A program made the position numbers and the translations under genes. A DNA stretch of 64,000 nt from Isoperla grammatica (taxonomy: Eukaryota; Arthropoda; Insecta; Plecoptera; Perlodidae). Positions 39,380 to 53,679 of the stretch are shown here, piece by piece (the first letter of the stretch is position 1; every line of letters starts with the position of its first letter). The notes beneath the pieces were generated by a model. That model did not search any database, was not told the DNA's origin, and saw nothing but the letters and a program-made list of their open reading frames with translations. Where the stretch lies: contig OX246739.1 in the NCBI GenBank assembly GCA_945910005.1, positions 1,890,001-1,954,000 on the forward strand, in the 5' to 3' direction.

Positions 39380-39878
39380 ACCCAAACGTTTTTACTAATT
39401 TTTTTTTCATGTACATAAAGACTATGCGCGAACTTCCAAAACGCTAAATAAAATGCTAATGGACGTTTCCTGGTGGCTTTTTAAATTTAAACATAAAAAC
39501 TGGTCCCAACTTGCATTATTCTCCGTACAGTGTAATAACAGTGTAATAACAGTGTAATATACCGTTACATTTTAATTGATAAATGTATGTGTTGACCATT
39601 TTGCTCGGTAAATGTTGGATATTAGCGTGCTGTGCTGTGGCTGGGTAAATCTCCATTGTTTCTCCAAACAATGGAACCGCTGACATGTACGTTTTACTCG
39701 TGTATGTCCTAATGGCAGTGGTGAGTCCCATAAGTGACGGACATTTGTACTTATGAAGCCTAACTTGTTCTTATTACTTTTTAACTTGATGTGTTTTACT
39801 TCAGAGTATGCGTTTCACTTAAGGAACGTTTCCTATTCTGACGAACTCACTGTGAAACTAATAGACGTTCTGAACGCT

Positions 39879-40010
39879 CTGTAGGCTGTAGGCTGTAGGC
39901 TGTAGGCTGTAGGCTGTAGGCTGTAGGCTGTAGGCTATAGGCTGTAGGCTCTTGGCTGTAGGCTGTAGGCTGTAGGCTGCTGTAGGCTGTAGGCTGTAGG
40001 CTGTAGGCTG
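39879..40010. repeat. 7-bp tandem repeat (TAGGCTG), about 19 copies
   Basis: CTGTAGG is iterated with a few variants (TATAGGC, TCTTGGC) and one slip. Confidence 0.96.
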
Positions 40011-41516
40011 GGGGTGTCTGGGATGTCGAAATTAAGCTCTTGTAAATGCCTCGTCTGTCCCGACCCAGCCGACATGTTTCTCTTCCAGCTCGGGGTAAAT
40101 CAATTATTTACTAGTATCATTTGCCGTTCGGTTGGTTTTACGATGTGTCCACAGAAACACGGTATTAACAGTTTAGCCTGTTATTCTGACCACCCGCTTA
40201 ATATTTAGCCTTGACGATGTAACTTCGAGTAACTATATGACTGTGGTGTGTAACTATATGCGTGTGATGGATCTCATTTGACCGTCTACTCTATATGATC
40301 TTATTTTGAAGTGCGTCGTTCAACAAAAAATACTGAATACTTTATTGCTTGGAATATTGCTTGGAATTGTTTTATTGCATGATAGTTTCCATAAGAAAAA
40401 CAAACTCCATTGCAACCATGAATAAATAAAGCTATACTTAACTTGACTGTGCATCTGGGAGTCCGTTGTTTCAACGTATGTAAATGGCAACACTGTTCTT
40501 CACCTTATGAGCGCGAAGTAAGCACCGTAGAGTTTAAAACATGTTCTATCAGAGCCTGTTATCGCCGCCTGCCCGTGGGCCGGTATATTCCATACAGAGC
40601 GAAGCACCTCATTAGCTGACCCGGCTGCAGCGTCGACGAACTGAGGGCCGGACGTTACCACCGCACTTTGCTAAATTAGCCCCCGCGGCATTCTTTGTCG
40701 CACTATGCTGGTCTGAATAACAGGGACCTATATTACCATCCAATCAGAGCTATCTTCTCGATTAACATCGTTGCTAACGTGTCAGTTTGACAGCCAAGAA
40801 CCATGGATCATACTTAGTTCAGTGTCATATGTTTTAATTAATTAGGGTTAGTATGAACCGTGTAAACCCACAGGAACAATATGAAGAGTTAACTTGGGAA
40901 ATACGTCATAATTTTACTTCCACGAAAAACCCGCCTTCTAGAAATTCTGAAAAATAGTAATTATTTCTAATGAATATACATTTTTAATCTGTATACGTTT
41001 AGAAAGTAAAGATATAAAATAGGATATAATAGTAGACAAAGATATTTGAAATTATTATTATTTGTAAGAAAAGCATAGTTTTTTCGCTTGGTGCCCATGG
41101 TGGTCGTAGACCCCATTACTCTTATTAAGTGCTTTACAGGGTCAAAGATTGTAAACACATAAGTTCACACAGTAAACAGGTAGGCTCAAACGTCACATGC
41201 TGACGTTTCAAATAGGAAACTATTTATTGTTGGGGATCGCGAAATTGTTCATATACATAAGAATGTCCTAAACCACCCCTAAGATAGCTCGTTACTATGT
41301 TTATTGTATATATGATAAATATATTTGCAGTGTTGAGGTTTTAAGTGAAGTGTGAACATATTATGTTCACGTCACAGGGAATAAATAAAACCATACATTA
41401 TTCACGTTTTATTCGTTCAAACATCCACGCGAATGATGTTATAACTGTCGGCCTCAGGGTAGTAACCCTCGTATCGCCCGTAAAACAATGTGAACAGATT
41501 CCAGCAACCTATATAT

Positions 41517-41553
41517 CGCACGACGCACGACGCACGACGCACGACGCACGACG
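41517..41553. repeat. 7-bp tandem repeat (CGCACGA), five copies
   Basis: Five exact CGCACGA units. Confidence 0.95.
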
Positions 41554-41904
41554 AGGCGTGACCGGCACGTTGATGAGATACTTCAATTACGTAATTCAAG
41601 TCGAGTTGATTCTGTTCGAGGAAACCCGGTGTGGATTGGACATGTCTGTTGTCTAAACAAAGACAAGTACGGACAACTTTCGCCAGGCTCGGTGTTGCGC
41701 ACAGTTGCCGCTAGGTAGCAGCACTAGCGCCAACCTCCTTGTTTTTACCTTTCATTTTACCTTTGTGACGCGTTGATAAGCGAGCTTGTCACATCTACGA
41801 ACATTCTCACCTAAAGTTCTCAATGTTGACGAATTAGACATTTAATTAAAAATAACAATTAAGACCAATTTAAAACAAGAACGTGCATACTGCATAACAC
41901 ATTT

Positions 41905-42000
41905 TTGTTTTCGTAGTTATACTTTAATTGGACCCGACGTTTCGAGCTGCTAATAAGAAAGTTAGTAGCTAATAACTTGCTTTCACAATGGCATTCATCA
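41905..42000 (-). mobile_element. Degenerate Penelope-like tail fragment with GAAACGTCGGG motif
   Basis: Read on the minus strand, this contains GCTCGAAACGTCGGGTCC (GAAAC complement at 41939-41943) followed by AATTAAAGTATAACTACGA. The string resembles the GAAACGT segment of the two fragments at 25.7 and 50.1 kb and of Penelope-like termini in general. The upstream CTGANGA element is not recognisable, so this is a weaker call. Confidence 0.4.
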
Positions 42001-42408
42001 TTCATAAAATCCAATTAATTGCTTTATAAGCTCCTATTAATTTCCTTGTAAGCTCTTCATAATACTAGACCGTATATGCAATAATGTTTTCAACGAAATG
42101 TTTAGATAATAACGTTGCATATCATTAACCAGTGTTTGTAGGGGACACGAGAATGGCGATTGTTACGACCTGACTATGAGGTTTGCTGAACCTCCGCCAG
42201 GGGATTGACGAACCTTGGTTCTAATGATAGAGTGTTTTAGCCTGGCCTGCTTTGAGGGGACGCGGTCGTAAAAAGCTCCACTCACAGTAGTTCTCGTATG
42301 AAACTTTGAATCGCGAGCAAAAATTCGGATATGCATTCTCGAACCATCTCGAAGTTTTAATTAATACAGCTGAACGTTAATTGTGACCCAGTTTGGTGAT
42401 GTGTGGTT

Positions 42409-42428
42409 GGGGGGGGGGGGGGGGGGGG
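42409..42428 (+). repeat. G20 homopolymer run
   Basis: Twenty consecutive G residues within the receptor intron. Confidence 0.9.
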
Positions 42429-45400
42429 TTGATGAGTATCACCGCTATTTGGTGTATTTGGTTTGGTGTCACTAGCGTTCACATATGAAAATAATGGTTA
42501 GTTGAAAAACGTCACTTTTGAGGACAGCTAATGTTGCATAGTAATGGGTGTTGTTGCGTCGGTGTAGAAGCAGCCTTCTTCGTTTTATAGTTTTTGCTTT
42601 ACTTCCTTTGATTTAAACTAAAACAAGACACCAAGTTGCCCATCTATCATTAATCTTCGCTTGAATACCGACTGTTGTTGGTTGAGCTCGGGTGAAAGGT
42701 GGCTCTGTTTTAAATTAATTACATGACGGTGCAGCAACGTCCGGCACTATAACAACCCGTTGACGAATACCCACTATGTGAACTTTACACGAACTTTGCA
42801 TTAATATTCCGAGCGAGAATACTTGCGAAGCTCATTACACTGAAACTTTTCTATGATATATTGTTTTAATTTTCTTCAACAAGAGAACGTATGTTGTAAG
42901 TTGTATATTGAAATTGCAAGATATAGCTAAAAGAAGAAAAGGTTATTATTTGGATTAAATTGCGTGATATCTGTAAAGAATTTCACTTAAGTATGAAGTA
43001 GTATCTTTTTAGCATTTCCGTAAACCTTTTCAGGACTGCATATGTTCCGAAAGCTGTTTACTCCCCAAATAACCTGATTTCAACATGGCTATACAACTAG
43101 CCTTAAGGACGGTTATTACAAAAACTAATTGAGCACCAGTTCGTGGAATAACATATTTTCATTCGACGAATAGACGTTATTGCGTAAATTCCCCACTAAA
43201 CATTCAAAGCTTTAAGGTCTTGCCAGGGAACAGTTAGTAGCTCACATGGGCCCACTATAAGTAGAGAAATAAATTGAACACATAACGAAAAAGATCTATT
43301 ACCGTGTGGTATGTTTATAAATAAACCGCGAACTGTGGTCAAGGGGGTGGACCCTGGTGGGGTGGAGGTCATTACACTTTGTTAAACGAGTGGTTAAGTT
43401 TATGGCCAGGAAAAGTCGTTACAAACGTTGATTCAAAGAAACGTTATCTCAACCTTCTTGTTTCACTTGTTATTCTATCCAATTAATGATTAATACATTG
43501 AAGGAAATAACACGATTTCTTGGCTATATTAATGGTTTTATAATTGCTGTATAACGTCTTCGTATTTGTTTTATTTATGTACTATTTGTCTCCATAATGT
43601 ATATAGTTCCACATAAATATATAACCATACTTTTAATTGCATTTACACATCTTTTAGTAGTGTAGTTAACGCTCATTTTTTAAACTTAAATAATGTGACT
43701 TGGAAAGAAAAACATTTCCAAAAACTTGACAAACACACAATAAATGAAAATAACACTTTTTGGTAGGGTACACGATTAATAAGCCAAGTTCCTTGTATGA
43801 GTATTTAAACAAATTTAAAACGTCTAAATGTATCACTATCTAAACAAAAGCTATGTAATATAATGATTGTGTGTGATAGTGTATCCCACCCACACCCCCG
43901 TTGAGTTCTCACCTCCAATCGTTCATGATCGTGTTAGAGACGTAGCGAGTACAGAAAAGAGAAGACCGACTCCACATTTTGTCCGGAAGTGTCTTTCAAT
44001 GAGGTATTGCTGACCCTTCCGGCTGGACGGTCGCTGCGATAGGGGGTGAGGGTTAGTAACCCCCCCACCCCCGCCAGTATCATGATAAAAGCAATTTCAA
44101 TACGGGTATCCTAAAACCCACCTGAAGGCAAAACAGTTCCGAAACATGCATGGAAATGCAAAATATTGTTCGATTGAAAAAATCTCGTTCTCAAAATATG
44201 AACCGAAACATTTTTGTTGCGTTTCACCTCAGTCAATGACCCCCAATTCCATCTCTAAATCCGTTCAATATTATTCTTTATCCGTATTTGATGAAGCGAG
44301 CATATGTCTATTTTTTGCTTCCAAACATCAATAACACCCCAACTGTACCGGTGCATATACACAATATACACAATACAAGTTGCTGTCACTATTTGGTGTC
44401 ATCCTTATTGCGAACGTCAAATATCACAAATCACTGCAATATCGCTGCAAAAAGAGAACTGATCGAGTCAGATTGAAATTGTGTTTTTCAGATTTATTAT
44501 TATTATGTTTTAATTTATTTGAGTGTACTGACATAAATATTAAATGTATCAATACCATTGGAAAGGCAGATTTGTGTAGTTTCGTTCACCTGCTAACACA
44601 CGACAGTTGAACAAACAAGCTCTAACGATACATCAACATAATACATGATATGTTCCAGTGATAACATTAAATTTGCAACGTTAAAGTTTGCAAAGTAATA
44701 AGATATGTGCATTACTTTTACAGGTGTTATAAAATAGGAGTTGAAAATTATGTTGTTTGATAGAATTGTGAATTGATATTTACCTTGTTTTTTCATTCAA
44801 TTGAAATTTCATTTGACTCCAGTTTTACCAAACAGAATCTCTCTCGTTAATACCTCTGAACGTTATTCGCTCATTTGTTGTTTGTGTCCCATGATATCAT
44901 GTACGACTAATCCACATAATATCAGCCTGACTGCCTAACAATAACACACAGCTCAAGCTAATGTGCGTTTTTCATCTCAATACATTGGGAGTTACATTTG
45001 GAGGCCGATTACGGGTTTTAAAATAGCTATAAATTCGCTTTTATGAAAAAAAAATACTGTAAATGTATTTCGTGTGAAAAACCGATAAATTTGTGGGTTT
45101 AGCAATACTTCACTTGCTATTCGCCAGCTGGTATTGTTGCTACCGCACGAGATATTCAGCACTCTACAGTTATTTACTGTCTTCCTTTGGAAATCAGTTG
45201 TATAACTGAATACTATAGACATTTGGGCCTACATAAAGAAAATAATTTCAATTATAGGAAAATAGCAATGATATTTCACTGTTAGATTCAACCAAATTAT
45301 TTAAGTAAATAACAGTGTATAAAAAAGTGTTTCTAATTTTTCTCTCTCTATAGAAATTCGGATAGTTGGCAGCTATGTAGAGGCAAATTATTCAATGTGT

Positions 45401-47759
45401 TCTTACTTCCAAAATACTTCCGAAATGGTGGCAGAGAAGTCGTGGTTTTACTCCATACTCAACATTTCCATACTACTAGTGTTAAAGCCCCTAGTTCTGT
45501 TAACATTCGTCTTATTAATACTTTCGAGCAATGAACAAGTTGCTCCAGGGCTGTTGAAGCTACACCAAGATATGTAAATCAAACAACGCGCGTCTGCAGT
45601 CTCAAGTATCTACATAATATACATCTTCCAAAAGCAAAATTTTCTTCTCGAGCTTTGGTTCTGTTTATACGTTTGTTCTGTCGCTCATCAAAATGCCCAT
45701 TAACCGCGAGTTGTGAACAGCGAACTGACCTACTTATCAAACAGTAAAATGATGTGTGGAAGTCGTCAACCTGAGAAAAAGTCAGAACTTTGCGGCATTT
45801 GAAATGAATGGTTGCATTAAAGTACGGAAGCGCTTTATGTAAACTTGAAAACTTCCACCATACAAAGGCGGTGAAGTGTCTTCCTTACGACGTTGCCAGG
45901 TTGTTAATCCAGATTCAAAACGAGTCAAACGTCACCACCCAATTCGTCCATTAACTTTGATTTATGGGGCGGGATATTCGTCGTCAAGAAATACAGCTCT
46001 ATATAACGTGTACACCGAAGGAAAATGAATGCTGAGCAACAAAATGCAGCAGTTTCCTCCATGTGAGATGTGGGTCAATAGCAAAATGTAATCGCAACCC
46101 GGTCAGAATGTTTTTGTTGGGTCTCCTGTACACTCACAAACATTCCTAAACAAATATTGAAATACTAAAATAAATTCAAAATATTGCGTGTTTAAAATAA
46201 AAAAGTAAAATAAACATTTCCTGACGTGATCATAATGGCCTGCCTTATTCTTAAAAGCAAAATTTGTTTTTCTAACCAAATGCGTTTTTGGATTTTTGGG
46301 ATATTTGCCACGAACACTTCTTTACAAATGAAAACACCAGTGTTCTGGAAAACAAGAATTTCTTTACTTAAACTGAACAAATATGTTTATTTTCATGGAA
46401 ACATTTTGAACCGTCTGTGTTTTTGAACATATAATAAAACATACAAATTATCTAGGTTTGACGTGACCGGAATTAAAGTTGAGTGATCGAAGCGGAAACA
46501 GAATAGCCTGTCAAGTAGAGGAACAAAATGGAGTGATGTAACCGTGGCTGTGAATACAAACACATGCATTTTACTCTATGAGTTCATCGTCAGCATGATT
46601 GCATAATGCATATCTCGTATCGCTCATTGTTTCAATAAGCCACTCGCCATTTTGCAAGCTTTAACCACAGATAATACAGTAATCATATTATGTGCTTGAG
46701 ACGTTTTACAACCTAAATAATTTAATAATATCGTCTAGTCAGTCTTTTAAAATATATTTTCTTTGTTATTAAGACAGTAAAATATGTCTTGGTTCGTTGA
46801 TGTAACAATCAGTAATAAACACAATTTTAATTAACAAACTAAGTTGAATGAGTATGAAAACAGATGTATATACTTATGCCTCCAAGAAAAGTAAGGAAAT
46901 AGAAATGTTGTATAAGGATTGGACTTCCTATCTTAGCTAAAGTTAGACCTACAACTGTCCAGTCAGTCAGTCAGCCATTTCTTTCCCTCTCAAACACACG
47001 CACATCCATTAAAAATAAATTCCCGCTTTAAAATGCTTCCGAGTTCTGTTTCGGTTCTGACAGCCTCATGTCAATCACACAGAGAACGCGTATTACCATG
47101 ATGTGTTACGTGTTAGAAATTCAATACCACACGTTCCAAAATTCGCGTTGTGTCATAAACCGTTTTCCACTCATTCAGACCTCCCCCCCCCCCCTCAGCC
47201 CCGCCAGTGTAGGGCCTACCGCTGCCGTAGAAACTGATAACAATTTTCCCCGTCAACATGGCACATTTGAGAAATATTCGAGTACTGGTTACTGAGTCGA
47301 TCAATAGTTATGTTTATTTTATTAAATTGTACTGAGATTAATAATAAAGAAATGATATTGTTAATTCCAAATAAGATAGTATAATAAATAATTATCTTGA
47401 AATGTTAGGTTTAGGAGTTTGTATTGGTTAGAAATGCCCTGTTAGTTCTGTGGATGAGGCAAAATGTCCAGCGCTGAAAATCAGTTCCTCCCTGAAGAGG
47501 GTTTTTCATTAATAATTGGATTGTTCGTTATTTCTTTTCAATCTGTTGAGACATACCGGTTCCAAATTGTTTGAGACATTACTCAACTGATGGCTTGATT
47601 TAATTTCTTGGCTTTTGAACTCGAAGATTGACAAATAATAATTGCAGTTCATCATTGTAGTACTCTGGTTTGGTTCAGATTACATATTATAGCTTCCCGA
47701 TTGAGTCCTTTACGAACAATCTCCCTAAAGTAATGGGCGGAAATGCCAAACTTCACCCA

Positions 47760-48110
47760 CACAACAAAATTAGCCAATCCTGCTCGTTGCCCTCGCTTAC
47801 ACTACTGCGTGAGTGACGTAATAGCGCTGTCGCTGTGTCTGACGGCGCGGCAACCCTGTACGCTGCGGCTACCGTGCTGTTGCCAAACAACAACCGTCGC
47901 TTGACGCGACGTTGCCAAACCGAAGTTAAATTACTTCATGTCTCGACGAGCCAGCATGACGTAATATGGACGGCTAGAATCCGATCTAAATTCTATAACC
48001 TGTCCTGTCACGGGAGGGATTCCGATGAGTGATTGCGCAAGATGGCGGAAAGCGTCGCTAGACGTAGATTTACGTGGAAATGTTCGGATCGTCGGGGGTC
48101 TTAGGGTAAA
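47760..48110 (+). promoter_or_regulatory. CpG-rich candidate promoter with YY1-type AAGATGGCGG site
   Basis: A CpG-rich segment inside the receptor intron. It carries CCAAT at about 47773, TGACGTAA at about 47814 and AAGATGGCGG at 48039-48048. The last is the YY1 core that in metazoan promoters often overlaps the initiator ATG. That ATG (48042) opens a 20-codon frame starting MAESVARRR and ending in TAG near 48104, so it could be an upstream ORF or chance. An alternative or nested promoter is an inference. Confidence 0.35.
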
Positions 48111-49954
48111 GGTCTTATCAATCGCGTTGCGCTGTCGTGAAATGATAGGGGTAGAAGGGGTTAGGTCTCGCCCCGCATCCGTTTTCTAAGCGTCTAGGGT
48201 TTACCTGACCCCGTGACCATTAGCGCAATCTACAATTTGAGGGCGTTACACCCATCCCACACGTATGTGCAACCTTAACCTTAACAGGAGAAGACATTTA
48301 CATTACTTACACAGTCCTCAATGACAGTTACTCATATTAATTTTCATGAAAAAACTATTTTTATATTTTTAAACGCAATTAGATTAGATTTAATAAACTC
48401 TGAACTAGAATTTGTTTTTCTCAAGGTTGACAAATAACAAAGGTTAGTAAATGAAAGTGAGTGTTGTAAATGTAATAATTGATTGTTAGTAAATGTTGCA
48501 ATTAATGCACAATTTTCCAATCATCGATCAATTCCCCACACAATCTTTAACAACCCACACTTTATTCCTGCGTCATATAAAGAACTTTCCTTTAACTTTC
48601 TCATTAAAACTTCCAGCAAAGTTTCAAATTATTTTTTAATCCCTATTGTAACTAGCACAGGTGCAGTGCTGAAACTGTAGGAGAAGAAGATAATTGAACA
48701 GACGTAGTTCTCCAGCCTATCAGTGCTCAGTACTTGACATCACATGGAAGTGTATTCTCATTTCTCGGTATTTTGTATCAATCTCGAGATATTACGAATA
48801 AAAGCGGTCAGATCTGTAGTTGGACTGTCCCGCCTCGAGCCTCTAGAATGTATTTGGTTTTATCGTCACTAGGATTGGGATCGCCAAGTGTTGTAACTTG
48901 TCAGGCCTCCGGTCAGGTAAACCTGCGATAATTGTATCACGGACTCTCAAACCAACCATTCAAACTGTATTGACCCGATTAGTAAAGTCTATTCAAAGTT
49001 CTGGTCCTAAAGGTCTACGTGGTTCACACCAATTAGGACTGAGAAAAATCAAAATTAAAGTACATCAAATCTGACAGTGGTCAGTGTGTGTGAAACGTAC
49101 ACTGGCAACTGTTCATTCCTCATTAGGACCCAACATGACATGTGGTCTTCAACACGGGGAACTATTCTAAAGGCAGGTTTACCAGGGGCCAACTGGAAGA
49201 AGGTGGGTGGAGTTTTCCATCTCTGTTGTTTGAAAATATTGTGTTGAAGGGCTAGTTTTGCGCGTTGCACGTGGCAATAGTGAAGGTCGAAAGGCGAAGG
49301 GGTGGGGAACCCAACCGAACCAGCCAATTAGGACACAATCGTGGAAAGCGCTGTTGTCGCGTGGTGGTTGCTTCTGTGCGAGATCATTGAATCAGGCACA
49401 TATCTGCGAGGCCGTAAGGGTGGATTTGGCAACACTGAGGGAGTCAAGCGCGTAGAATTGTCATCATTGACAGAATTGACATCGGGTTTGGTCCCCCGAC
49501 TGCCAATATAGATGGTAGGGAATTATTTTAGAGGTATTCAGTGTCTTGGAGGTGATGTTGTATTAAACGTTTAGTATGAAATGGCTGCAAGACTTTTTTG
49601 AACTTGGCTAAAAATAACATTTTCCTGTTTCTCGTGAAGAGCTAAGGACACAAAAGCTTCGAGCACAGAAACCCATTTCTAAATTCGTCCATTATTTTAT
49701 AGTGGATAGCTACTTGTTCAAAAGTAATATTATTTCTTCTATTTCTAATTGCCCCATCAAGGTACAATACAAAGAAGTCTGTTGTGGTAGACAACGCCCT
49801 ATAATTGCTTTGTTATTGTACGACGGACGCAAGCAGGCACTCATGACGCGGACGTGTTGTTGTTTGCGCGGACGTGCTGCAACCCGCACGCGTCGTGTTT
49901 TGATAGGCGAGGAGGGGTTGGAGGGGAAGTAGAGGAGCTATATAACTGAGCGCG

Positions 49955-50180
49955 CCTGTGGCTGAGCGGCTTTGCGATAGCGGGTGTTATTCTGTTAGCA
50001 TCACTGTCCAGAGTTCCCCCTCGTGACAGTTGTTGGTGTCAGTGTCAACACTCCACGAAGGTCCCTGAAGAAGCCCATTGCAATATGGGCGAAACGTTGG
50101 ATTGGTTCCACCTTTTGACACGGTTGTACCCGGAAAACCACGATAGTATAGTTGACTCCAGCCGTGAAAGCCTCCGAAAT
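49955..50180 (+). mobile_element. Penelope-like element fragment B with intact hammerhead-like core
   Basis: This second copy of the repeat starts CCTGTGGCTGAGCGG and extends to GCCTCCGAAAT, so it has the complete right arm but no left foldback arm. The core is CTGAAGA at 50065-50071, stem II GCCCAT (50073-50078) with ATGGGC (50085-50090) around loop TGCAAT, then GAAAC at 50091-50095. This matches the conserved hammerhead ribozyme elements CUGANGA and GAAAC. I could not place the third element (the stem III partner with the cleavage triplet), so self-cleavage is not established. It lies within the receptor intron. No protein domain is encoded. Confidence 0.65.
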
Positions 50181-51849
50181 AGATTATTTCTTCTATGTTT
50201 GCTTTTTCTCACTGGGTTTCAATTTTCAAACATCGATTTTCTGAATTTTATTTTTTCTTATAGCTGGAGTTATATTGAACTTTTAAAAAGAATAAACCAT
50301 TCTTTATTGTCCAGTGTGAGTCAAAAGGAAAACTAAAGGAGCAGTTGCCAGTAAAAAATATGTTCAATTTTCCGTAAGGTCTACGTAAAATCGTAACTGC
50401 TCTATTTTTCCGTAACCTCACACAATCTCACAGATTCATTAAAACTACCCAACTGAAATAATGGTGCCCAACAAAGAGCACACAGGCAAAGATAATTCTG
50501 CATTGCTGGAAGCTCAGGGCGCAGTATTTAAGACTGAGCCCGTCTGTGTCTTAGAGGGTTGAGTCTTAATGAGAATCACTGGTCTGTGCTAATTAAACTC
50601 GGGCACTTCAACACATGAGCGTCTCTACTCGATCGCAAAACACGGAGCAATTCGGCTCACTTGAAAACAGCTGTCCATTCTGGGCCGTCCATCAATCGTT
50701 GATGAAATGGGCCGTTGAGAACACGGCTCGACTGGGGGGTGGTTTTCACCCCATTACTTCATTTCTTGTGGAGCCCTACAAGTACCAACATTAAGTTTAC
50801 CAAAGTTACATTATACTTAACTACAGTATTGTTTGCTTACAAGTTACAAGTTCACCAAAGTCATGTAGAAGTGAAAAATTGAAAGCAACAAACATGTAAG
50901 CTTTTAAATCAAAAAAATAAGTAAGGCTACGGCCTAATTTATTTTTGATAATTATTAATATACAATGAAGGCCCAATTTTTTAATCATTGTCTCTGAGAG
51001 GTTTAGGTTTACGGTATAGCTTGAATTGAGTGAGATTGTTTAAACACTGTATCCATGCAAGTAACAAGAGTACAAACATAACGAGCTCTCAAATAAGTAA
51101 TAACCTTTGCTTTAGTAACTATAATGTGTGTGTTTTTGTAACAGTGATACAGTGGAGCCGTGAGACTAAACCACATATGAGTATTACATGTATGTTTTGT
51201 ACTCAGGGTCGCCAGTTAATTGACCAAACTGGGCCCAGGGGGGGGGGGATAGTTGTCTGGCTAGTATGAGGCGGCTAAATAGGTCTACGGGCAGTCTAAT
51301 GCGTCGTTAGAAGCAAACATTAGTTGCGATCACTGTTAAAATATTTAACGCACAGATTTCTCGATATGAACTCGACTATTCTTCCAACTAAAACAAGGAT
51401 GTTCTGACCAAAGCCAATAGTGTCGTCATTCTTCTTCATGCCCCACTCAGTGCGATCTCTTCATGTACTGTAAACACATTCTCATTTCAATAGCCGTGTG
51501 TGGATACATAAAACTCTGAACTGAAAACAACAGTAATTGAATCAATATCATCATCACAGGCATTATTAACTTACAAAAATCATTATGATGATTTTGATCT
51601 ATGGATTGTTTTCTGCTCCTGTAAAAGAAGGTAAACTCTCAATAATTTTCGACTTGCCATTTAACTTTTGGGTTCATTTATAAATAGGACACTGACCTAT
51701 GTAAACGGTGACTTGTTTGAGAAGCTTTCCATTTAAAACCTGCAGTTGAAGCCACGCTTTCATAAAATCCTACTCCTCTCGTACTCTCGTCAATGTAGCT
51801 TTTCCACTAAGGGTGGTTCAGAAGTAATTAAGGGGAGAGAGATAAACGC

Positions 51850-51939
51850 CACACATGTCAGACGAGGCAGGTCACACATGTCAGACGAGCATGTCACACA
51901 TGTCAGACGAGGCATGTCACACATGTCAGACGAGCATGT
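51850..51939. repeat. 22/23-bp tandem repeat, four copies
   Basis: CACACATGTCAGACGAG then (G)CATGT; copies start at 51850, 51873, 51895 and 51918, so the true repeat is a 45-bp pair. Confidence 0.95.
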
Positions 51940-53637
51940 TAAAGGTTATTCGATGATGCCGCCCTGTGAATACTAAACGGACATTCAATGTGCTTCACAA
52001 CGGACGATTTTGAATGATATGAGGAATTTAATATATTAGTGAGGATATAAAGTAAACGAGTTATCACTTATCAGAGAGTGTTATATGGTAGTTCACTTCT
52101 AAAGTTCTATTATCTACCTAACAAGCATTCTGCTTGATGGAGTTATCTACTTACATGACCGAACATTTAACTTAAACGCGTGTGGTAAACGTTTAAATGC
52201 GTTGGAACGGTACCTATAAGCTTGATCTGACTTATTTCTAATAACCATTCGTTTCTATTGGGGTGTATTCCATTGTCAGTTGTTGCGGGTTCAAATTATT
52301 GAATTTACCATTTGCTGCAGTGCTAGAAAATGAAACAAGTATGATCCGGATTCTAATACCTGTTCGTTAGATGTAATGTCCGAGCAAGTTAGATGACAAA
52401 ATGACAAAATGTGCTTAGTGCCGGAAGAATTATGTCCGTGTGACTATAATATATTAGTATAATTGGTAAGAAGAAGAACCAATTAGAAAACTGCTGTAGG
52501 TAACACCCTGTCCCAACATAATTCTAGCCTCAAAAACTTCTACTCCCTACCACAGCAATCCCACCTGCCAGAGAATCCAACACACTTGTGCAATGCATTA
52601 AAATAAAGTTCTTGACCCAGAAAATGGCATTAGGACTTATCTTGCGCATTACAGAGCGACGATAATACGAGAGTGGCTCTAGACTGAGAGTTGAGAGACC
52701 ATTATCCAATCCTGTAGGATGCTTTTATGCACTTACATTTAAAGATAACTTTGAATGTGATAAGTGGAATCGGGTTTAAATATAAATACAAGTTACATTC
52801 ATAAAAACTTAATGTAGGCACTAATACTTTCATAATGGTATGCAAAAACAGCTTGGCCCAATTCAGTGTACACGCCACATAATTCTGATGATTGACTACC
52901 ATATTTGATAGGAAATTAACACATTATATTATAAACTTTTCACAATTTCCCATATTGTGAAGTAAACCAAATTGAATTATTCCCCTTCGATGTATTGATT
53001 GTTCATTGGGACTAGAACGTCATTGTTTTCGAACCAATGTTAGTGGGACGACCTCAAAGTTGTGGGACCTCTGGGTGGGACATTCTTCCACAAGTAATCT
53101 AATCAATTACCGTGCATAATCCGTGTCAATGCTTTGTCCATTGCGAACTGAAATCTCTGGAAGTAACTCTCTCCAATGTGAGCTGCCTTGTTCAAACTAA
53201 TCACCATACCAACATACAAACATATTACTGAACATGCCGCCAACCTAACACCGTTATAAGAACCAAATCAATGACCACAGAACATGAACGCAAAGTTTTT
53301 TGTATGCATTTATTTTCTGCTCACATGAAAGGGAATGTCCAAAAGCGAGCCAAAAATCCCAAACACTCTAAAGCTCCTTTCAGCGTTTTGTTTTATGTTG
53401 AATTTATAACTTTTAATTAAAATCAAACTTTCGAGTTGTATACATGATGGAACACACGAGGACACTCGAGTGATTTGCTTTATGAAGACATTACAGGATT
53501 AAATTTAGGCCTACATTTCTGTCGTGCAGTCGGCTTGGGTTACGTATTTTGTTTACAAATTTATAAATACAAAACTCTCCACTAATGAGTTATTCTTTTG
53601 ATCGAATATTGGAAAGGATTCGAATACTTTCAGAGAG

Positions 53638-53679
53638 TGGGTGCAAGCTACTCCAGACTGGGTGCAAACTACTCCAGAC
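53638..53679. repeat. 21-bp tandem duplication
   Basis: TGGGTGCAAGCTACTCCAGA is repeated once with one change. Confidence 0.9.

Noticed and set aside
39879..40010. Telomere-like repeat
   Set aside because: The 7-mer TAGGCTG is not TTAGG, TTAGGG or TTAGGC, and it varies internally; it is an ordinary microsatellite in the intron.
51850..51939. p53-type response element in the 22/23-bp repeat
   Set aside because: CATG half-sites are present but the flanking purine/pyrimidine rule fails in each copy.
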